Positions 59,237 through 64,000 of a stretch of 64,000 nucleotides of DNA are shown here, piece after piece. Source of the DNA: CAYULW01 sp964445815 (GTDB lineage: Bacteria; Bacteroidota; Bacteroidia; Flavobacteriales_E; Vicingaceae); NCBI GenBank assembly GCA_964445815.1, contig CAYULW010000002.1, positions 310,001 through 374,000 on the forward strand, in the 5' to 3' direction. The position numbers and the translations under genes are program-made. Within the stretch, counting starts at the first letter, position 1; each line of letters begins with the position of its first letter. The notes beneath the pieces are model-generated. The model made no database searches. It had not been told where the DNA came from and saw only the letters and a list, made by a program, of their open reading frames with translations.

Positions 59237-60642
59237 TCTATTAAATTTAATCGCTTTGCTTCCTTTTGCAAATAGTTAATGGCTTCTTCCTTTTCATTGC
59301 CGATCTCTCCCTCAAGGATGGCTTCTCTAATGGCATTTTTTAAGAGACCTACTTCTCTGGAAGGAGAAAGGTTGAACATTTTCATGATTTCTTCTCCGCT
59401 GACCGGCGGTTGCCAGTTTCTCAACTTGTCTTTTTCTTCTACCTCTTTTAACTTTTCTTCTACCAACTTAAAATTACTCAAGTAGCGTTGTTGCTTTTTT
59501 GAATTCTTGGTAGTAATGTCGGCAGAGCAAAGCAGCATCAAGTCTTCAATGTCATCACCGGCTTCAAACAATAAACGCCTTACCGCCGAATCGGTCACGC
59601 TCTCTTTTACCAAGGCGATAGGTCTGAGATGTAGCCTGACCAGTTTTTGGACGTATCTCATTTTCTGATCCAAAGGCAATTTCATGCGTTTGAAGATTTG
59701 AGGAACCATGCGTGCCCCTTTATCTTCGTGTCCGTGAAAAGTCCAGCCTTGCTTTTTGTCAAAGCGTTTTGTTGCAGGTTTAGCAATGTCATGCAAAATG
59801 GCGGCCCATCTTAGCCATAAAGAAGAGGAAGTTTTGGCAATATTGTCCAAAACTTCTAAAGTATGATAGAAATTGTCTTTATGGCCTTTTCCTTCTCTTA
59901 CTTCTACACCTTGTAAATTTTGCATCTCAGGAAAAATGATGGCCAATAAGCCGGTATTGTAGAGTAATTTAAAACCATAAGAAGGAACAGGAGAGCAGAT
60001 GATCTTATTCAGTTCATCACAGACGCGCTCTTGTGAAACAATCTCAATTCTTGTTCTTTCGCTTTCAATGGCTTTTAAAGTGACAGGATCAATTTCAAAA
60101 TTCAATTGAGAAGCAAAACGTATGGCTCTCATCATGCGCAGAGGGTCATCTGAAAAAGTGATTTGCGGGTCTAAAGGTGTTCTCAGTAGCTGTTTTTCAA
60201 TATCATGAAGTCCATCAAAGGGATCTATGACTTCTCCGAACTGCTTTTTGTTGATTTGAATGGCCAGAGCATTTATTGTAAAATCTCTTCTGTTCTGATC
60301 GTCTTCTAAACTACCGTCTTCAACTATTGGTTTTCTCGAATCTCTTTGATAAGATTCTTTTCGAGCACCGACAAATTCAATTTCCCAGCCCTGGTATTTT
60401 AACATGGCAGTCCCAAAATTCTTAAACACATGAACTTCAGAATCTATCTGCCATTGCCTGGCACATGAAGTTGCCAGATCAATTCCACTGCCAAGACAAA
60501 CGATATCTATGTCTTTACTTTCTCTGTTAAGGAATAAATCTCTTACAAAACCACCAATGATAAAAGCAGGCAAGCCTTTTTGATCGGCTATACGGCCAAT
60601 ATCATGAATAAAAGCAAAGTCAATTTTATGCGCTAGATTCAT
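59233..60642 (-). CDS. cca: CCA-adding tRNA nucleotidyltransferase with HD domain
   Basis: The catalytic motif AFIIGGFVRDLFLNRESKDI, with the D-x-D, and LRTPLDPQITFSDDPLRMMR are class II CCA-enzyme signatures. A C-terminal HD domain (WAAILHDIAKPATKRF and GHEDKGARMVP) is present, as in the bacterial HD group. It adds CCA to tRNA 3' ends; both tRNAs in this window lack an encoded CCA, which makes the enzyme essential here. It starts 5 bases after tsaC. Confidence 0.95.
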   Translation of the reverse strand: MNLAHKIDFAFIHDIGRIADQKGLPAFIIGGFVRDLFLNRESKDIDIVCLGSGIDLATSCARQWQIDSEVHVFKNFGTAMLKYQGWEIEFVGARKESYQRDSRKPIVEDGSLEDDQNRRDFTINALAIQINKKQFGEVIDPFDGLHDIEKQLLRTPLDPQITFSDDPLRMMRAIRFASQLNFEIDPVTLKAIESERTRIEIVSQERVCDELNKIICSPVPSYGFKLLYNTGLLAIIFPEMQNLQGVEVREGKGHKDNFYHTLEVLDNIAKTSSSLWLRWAAILHDIAKPATKRFDKKQGWTFHGHEDKGARMVPQIFKRMKLPLDQKMRYVQKLVRLHLRPIALVKESVTDSAVRRLLFEAGDDIEDLMLLCSADITTKNSKKQQRYLSNFKLVEEKLKEVEEKDKLRNWQPPVSGEEIMKMFNLSPSREVGLLKNAIREAILEGEIGNEKEEAINYLQKEAKRLNLIE

Positions 60643-60647
60643 CCAGT

Positions 60648-61217
60648 TTAGCTTCTTATGATAGAGATTTCTCCACTGTTAGATAATTTAATGATCTTAG
60701 AAGGAGCACCTGTTAAATCTTTGTCAAATTCCTCAGGAACCACATGATCGATCTGCCGAACCAAGTCAGCATTGATGTCTTTAAAACTCAATGGAGTAGG
60801 GTCGCCCGAAAAATTAGGACTTGTGGAAACAATGGGTTTCCTGAACTTTTGAAGCAGGTCATATATAAAGCCACTTTTTACCATTCTAATGGCTACGCTT
60901 CCATCCTCATGAACCACATTAGGAGCTAAATAAGTTGTTGCGTCCATAATGATGCTGAGTGGCTTATCGGCCAGATCAATTAAATCCCAGGCTACTTCCG
61001 GAATTTCTTTAATCGATTGGTTAATCATGCTATCGGAGTTCACTAAGACCACCATGCTTTTGCTTAAAGATCTTTTCTTTAGCTCATAAATTTGACTGAC
61101 TGCTTCTTGATTGGTCGCGTCACAACTTAAGCCCCATATTGTATCTGCGGGACATAATATGGGTTTTCCTAACCTTAAGGCATCAACCGCCTCTGTAATT
61201 ACATTCTTATAATCCAC
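60648..61217 (-). CDS. tsaC: Threonylcarbamoyl-AMP synthase (TsaC/Sua5/YrdC family)
   Basis: The signatures PILCPADTIWGLSCDATNQE, then KKRSLSKSMVVLVNS and SVAIRMVKSGFIYDLLQKF are those of the YrdC fold (K-x-R...S-K). It makes threonylcarbamoyl-AMP for t6A at position 37 of tRNAs that read A-starting codons. The 189-residue length is TsaC-like, without the Sua5 domain. It heads the operon with cca and miaA and is divergent from the DUF4294 gene. Confidence 0.93.
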   Translation of the reverse strand: MDYKNVITEAVDALRLGKPILCPADTIWGLSCDATNQEAVSQIYELKKRSLSKSMVVLVNSDSMINQSIKEIPEVAWDLIDLADKPLSIIMDATTYLAPNVVHEDGSVAIRMVKSGFIYDLLQKFRKPIVSTSPNFSGDPTPLSFKDINADLVRQIDHVVPEEFDKDLTGAPSKIIKLSNSGEISIIRS

Positions 61218-61273
61218 GGTGCAAAATTAAACAAGCAAATGGTTTGGGCATGGAATTCGCTACATTTACCTGC

Positions 61274-61900
61274 ATGACTTTTCGCTATAAAATGTTAATT
61301 GTTTGTTTGATTGGGGTATTGGCCACTGAAACCACCTTTTCACAAAGTCAGAATGACACTGCTTTTGTCTTAAAAAGGACTGTTTATCAAGGTGATACTA
61401 TCCCAATGTTTGAGCTGCAACCTATTCCGGTGTTTAGTCCACGTACGTTTAAAAATGAGCGGGAACGCAAAAGATACGGACGCTTGGAGCGTTATGTGGT
61501 CAAAGTTTATCCCTATGCAGAGGTGGCAGGAGAAATGTTGAAGGATTTTGATGATACTTTGAAACAAATCAAAACAGAGAACAGAAGAAAAAGATACCTT
61601 AAGAAGGTGGAGGGACAATTGAAGGAAGAGTTTTCCGGAGAGTTGAAAAGATTAACCATCATGCAAGGCATTATACTCATCAAACTCATTGATCGCGAAA
61701 CGGGAACCACTTCTTATGACCTGATTAAACAGCTCAGAGGTTCTTTCTCTGCATTTATGTGGCAGTCGCTTGCCCGGCTTTTTGGTTCTAATCTAAAACT
61801 GGAATACGACCCTTTAGGTGAGGATCAAATGATAGAAGAAATTGTGCAAAAAATTGAATACGGGCTTATTCCTTACCAAAAAAGAGAGCGAAAGAAATGA
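61274..61900 (+). CDS. DUF4294 exported protein
   Basis: I choose the ATG at 61274, which gives a signal peptide (MLIVCLIGVLATETTFSQ), not the earlier in-frame codon; a TACATTTA box ends 5 bases before it. The domain is recognised by RYGRLERYVVKVYPYAEVAG, then KRLTIMQGIILIKLIDRETG and SFSAFMWQSLARLFGSNLKL. DUF4294 occurs in Bacteroidota with no known function. The gene ends in a hairpin that contains its stop codon. Confidence 0.88.
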   Translation: MTFRYKMLIVCLIGVLATETTFSQSQNDTAFVLKRTVYQGDTIPMFELQPIPVFSPRTFKNERERKRYGRLERYVVKVYPYAEVAGEMLKDFDDTLKQIKTENRRKRYLKKVEGQLKEEFSGELKRLTIMQGIILIKLIDRETGTTSYDLIKQLRGSFSAFMWQSLARLFGSNLKLEYDPLGEDQMIEEIVQKIEYGLIPYQKRERKK

Positions 61901-61915
61901 TTCCTTCGCTCTTTT
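61881..61915 (+). terminator. Terminator overlapping the DUF4294 stop codon
   Basis: AGAGCGAA (61885-61892) and TTCGCTCT (61905-61912) pair around a 12-base loop, with A's before and TTT after. It is weaker than the other terminators because the T-run is short. Confidence 0.6.
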
Positions 61916-61935
61916 GTATGTTGAGAACGGAAATT

Positions 61936-62823
61936 TTAAGAAAAATTACCGGATACTTTCGCAGCTTTTAGTCCTTCACTATAGTCATAAAACCCTTCTC
62001 CAGATTTAACTCCAAGCTTGTTTGCCGTAACCATATTAACCAAAAGAGGGCAAGGGGCATATTTGGGTTGACCGAATCCCTCATGCAATACATTGAGAAT
62101 TGATAAACAAACGTCAAGTCCAATAAAGTCAGCCAATTGTAAAGGCCCCATTGGATGAGCCATTCCTAGTTTCATCACGATATCAATTTCCTGAACACCG
62201 GCTACACTTTCATAAAGGCTATAAATGGCCTCATTGATCATGGGCATCAAGATGCGGTTAGCAATAAATCCGGGATAATCGTTAACCTCGACAGGCACTT
62301 TATTTAACTTTTTGGAGATGTCCATAATGGTATTCGTTACTTCATCAGAAGTAGCATACCCTCTAATGATCTCTACCAATTTCATAATTGGAACCGGATT
62401 CATGAAGTGCATGCCAATCACTTTATCCGGCCTGTTGGTGACAGATGCAATTTTAGTGATCGATATGGACGATGTATTTGATGCTAAAATCACATTTTCT
62501 TTGGTTAATTGATCTAAGTCTCTAAAAATTTTAAGTTTCAGGTCAATGTTCTCAGTTGCTGCTTCTACTACTAATTCAGCATTTTCAACGCCTGACTTAA
62601 GATCGGTAAAAGTGTTTAGATTATTAAGCGTATTGCTTTTGTCTGACTCTGTAATGGCCTCTTTCTTGACTAAACGATCCAGGTTTTTGTCAATTGTGTT
62701 CAATGCCTTATCTAAGGCGTCTTGAGAAACATCAATCAATGCAACAGAGTATCCAAACTGTGCGAAAGTATGAGCGATTCCGTTTCCCATGGTTCCTGCA
62801 CCAATAACTGCAATATTTTTCAT
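61936..62823 (-). CDS. 3-hydroxybutyryl-CoA/3-hydroxyacyl-CoA dehydrogenase
   Basis: The NAD-binding start IAVIGAGTMGNGIAHTFAQF, the catalytic-His region VIGMHFMNPVPIMKLVEIIR and the C-terminal HPMGPLQLADFIGLDVCLSI show the short (about 295 residues) 3-hydroxybutyryl-CoA dehydrogenase type. It oxidises or reduces 3-hydroxyacyl-CoA with NAD. A TACTTTTG promoter box lies 26 bases before the ATG. Confidence 0.93.
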   Translation of the reverse strand: MKNIAVIGAGTMGNGIAHTFAQFGYSVALIDVSQDALDKALNTIDKNLDRLVKKEAITESDKSNTLNNLNTFTDLKSGVENAELVVEAATENIDLKLKIFRDLDQLTKENVILASNTSSISITKIASVTNRPDKVIGMHFMNPVPIMKLVEIIRGYATSDEVTNTIMDISKKLNKVPVEVNDYPGFIANRILMPMINEAIYSLYESVAGVQEIDIVMKLGMAHPMGPLQLADFIGLDVCLSILNVLHEGFGQPKYAPCPLLVNMVTANKLGVKSGEGFYDYSEGLKAAKVSGNFS

Positions 62824-62849
62824 CTTGAAATGTGTTGTTTTTTGAAGTT

Positions 62850-62857
62850 CAAAAGTA
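62850..62857 (-). promoter_or_regulatory. -7 box TACTTTTG of the 3-hydroxybutyryl-CoA dehydrogenase gene
   Basis: An exact TAnnTTTG match on the minus strand, 26 bases before the start at 62823. Confidence 0.5.
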
Positions 62858-62881
62858 GTGAATGAGTAAAGATTTATAAAA

Positions 62882-64000
62882 CTATTTTCCCCTTCCTTGT
62901 ACGACGATTAGTATTGTATAAATCAATATTTTAAAGTCTACAAGCAAAGACATGTTTTCAATATAGAGGATGTCGAATTTAAGGCGCTCAACCATTTGAT
63001 CTACATTTTCAGCATAACCGTATTTGACTTGTCCCCATGAAGTAATTCCCGGGCGGACTTTCAGTAAATGGTTGTAATGAGAAGCTTTTTCAACAATCTT
63101 TTCTATAAAAAACTGACGTTCGGGTCTGGGGCCAACTAAAGACATGTCTCCGACTAAAACATTGTAAAACTGGGGAATTTCGTCTAGCCTTGTCTTGCGC
63201 ATGAAGCGACCGAACTTTGTAATTCTGGGGTCTCTTTCACTTGACAAGGCAGGCCCTGCCTTTTCAGCATCAACATACATGGATCTGAATTTATGAATCA
63301 TAAAAGGTTTACCATGTATGCCTATTCTTTCTTGAGAGAAAATAATGGGACCGGGAGTCGTGAACTTTACTATAAGGCCAACAACCAAGAAAAGCGGGAA
63401 AAAGAAGATCAGAACAAACAAGGCAGCGAGTATATCTATCGCCCTTTTGATGGTTTGCTGCCAGGCGGGCATGATCTCTCTGTTGATAATGATTAATGGT
63501 GCTCCGAATATGGAGCTCATTCGCACTGAGCCGGATAAAATATCATACATGTCAGGAATGACTTTGATCAAAACATTCAGACCTTCCAGTTCACCGATAA
63601 TGTTCTCAAGGCTTTCATGTTCGGAAGATTCGATGGCTATAATGGCCTCTTCTACAGCATATTCATCAACAATGGATTTGAGTTCCTTGGCTTTGCCCAG
63701 AAAGGGGAGGTGCTTTTCAACCGGATATTTTTCTTTGCGATTCACTCTCACAAAACCCACAAACTTATTGCCGTAAGATTTGCGTTCTTTTTCCATCTCA
63801 AGAAAGAGTTCCATTGCTTTTTGACTAGATCCTATAATGATGGTATTGAAACCAATTTGCCGGTTTTGAATTCTGTAGACCGTTCTACTCGTCAATAAGA
63901 AGCGCAATAAGTAAGTAAATACAAAGTGAAAAAACAGAATGTAGAGATAGGACAGGTAATAATCTTGGTAAGTCTTGATTTCATCATCAAGTATAAATAC
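62882..64000 (-). CDS. Polyprenyl-phosphate sugar-1-phosphate transferase (5' end cut by window edge)
   Basis: The open frame continues without a stop to base 64000, so the true start is outside. The visible N-terminal part holds a CoA-binding-like domain (FNTIIIGSSQKAMELFLEME). The C-terminal Bac_transf domain has one membrane helix (ILAALFVLIFFFPLFLVVG), then IIFSQERIGIHGKPFMIHKF, RKTRLDEIPQFYNVLVGDMS and LVGPRPERQFF. It moves a sugar-1-phosphate to undecaprenyl phosphate, the first step of exopolysaccharide or capsule synthesis. The partner polymerase genes should be outside to the right. Confidence 0.93.
   Translation of the reverse strand, partial: VFILDDEIKTYQDYYLSYLYILFFHFVFTYLLRFLLTSRTVYRIQNRQIGFNTIIIGSSQKAMELFLEMEKERKSYGNKFVGFVRVNRKEKYPVEKHLPFLGKAKELKSIVDEYAVEEAIIAIESSEHESLENIIGELEGLNVLIKVIPDMYDILSGSVRMSSIFGAPLIIINREIMPAWQQTIKRAIDILAALFVLIFFFPLFLVVGLIVKFTTPGPIIFSQERIGIHGKPFMIHKFRSMYVDAEKAGPALSSERDPRITKFGRFMRKTRLDEIPQFYNVLVGDMSLVGPRPERQFFIEKIVEKASHYNHLLKVRPGITSWGQVKYGYAENVDQMVERLKFDILYIENMSLLVDFKILIYTILIVVQGRGK

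Overview
The window is a 64 kb chromosomal segment of a member of the Bacteroidota, most likely in or near the Flavobacteriales. The evidence is a T9SS type A sorting domain (54122-55399), GWxTD, DUF4294, DUF1599 and BT_3928-type proteins, a bTHX ribosomal protein, a fused E1 alpha/beta dehydrogenase, and repeated promoter boxes of the Bacteroidota form TAnnTTTG. It is moderately AT-rich and almost entirely coding. It holds about 59 protein genes, two tRNAs and one strong small-RNA candidate. I see no rRNA, CRISPR array, insertion sequence or prophage.

Layout. 1-9.7 kb: dnaA (cut by the left edge), a YbgC-type thioesterase, a GT2 glycosyltransferase, a GWxTD protein, tRNA-Ser, then a run of envelope and lipoprotein genes that includes an exported acetolactate decarboxylase-like lipoprotein. 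9.7-12.4 kb: a visibly AT-richer accessory patch with a four-helix membrane protein and an AIPR-family (abortive infection) protein, dotted with three copies of a palindromic repeat. 12.5-18.9 kb: mutS2, type II NADH dehydrogenase, two tandem PPK2 kinases, a CBS protein and a universal stress protein, which looks like an energy and stress module. 19-26.5 kb: membrane and envelope-lipid genes on the minus strand (DoxX, DUF4407, GT-C-like, lipid kinase, LTA-synthase-like, and a tiny CxxC membrane protein). 26.5-31.4 kb: E1 alpha/beta fusion, an acidic lipoprotein, cdaA and folP.

31.4-47 kb is a long plus-strand series: DUF1599, BT_3928-type, ABC permease, tpiA and prmA, tightly packed. Two giant exported proteins follow (about 1488 and 1761 aa; the second is TPR-PD40-CRD-coiled coil-SPOR-SPOR), then clpS and an M48 lipoprotein. 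47-51 kb: bTHX with a histone-like tail, HU, purT, a CoA-binding protein, a VTT protein and a methyltransferase. 51.1-54 kb: a tightly overlapping TM2-DUF2752-DUF4870-M48-HAD unit ending at tRNA-His. 54-57.3 kb: a T9SS cargo protein, a small CRD protein and a CoA-transferase. 57.3-61.2 kb: a minus-strand tRNA-maturation operon (tsaC, cca, PRiA4-like, miaA, TPR) with the small-RNA candidate downstream. 61.2-64 kb: DUF4294, a 3-hydroxybutyryl-CoA dehydrogenase, and a polyprenyl-phosphate sugar transferase cut by the right edge.

Functional links. Neither tRNA gene encodes its CCA end, which fits the cca gene in the window. Several genes have a TAnnTTTG-like box ending exactly 4 nt before the start codon, which suggests leaderless mRNAs. 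The most novel-looking items are the small RNA at 57361-57437, the palindromic repeats around the AIPR patch, and the PorE-like SPOR giant.
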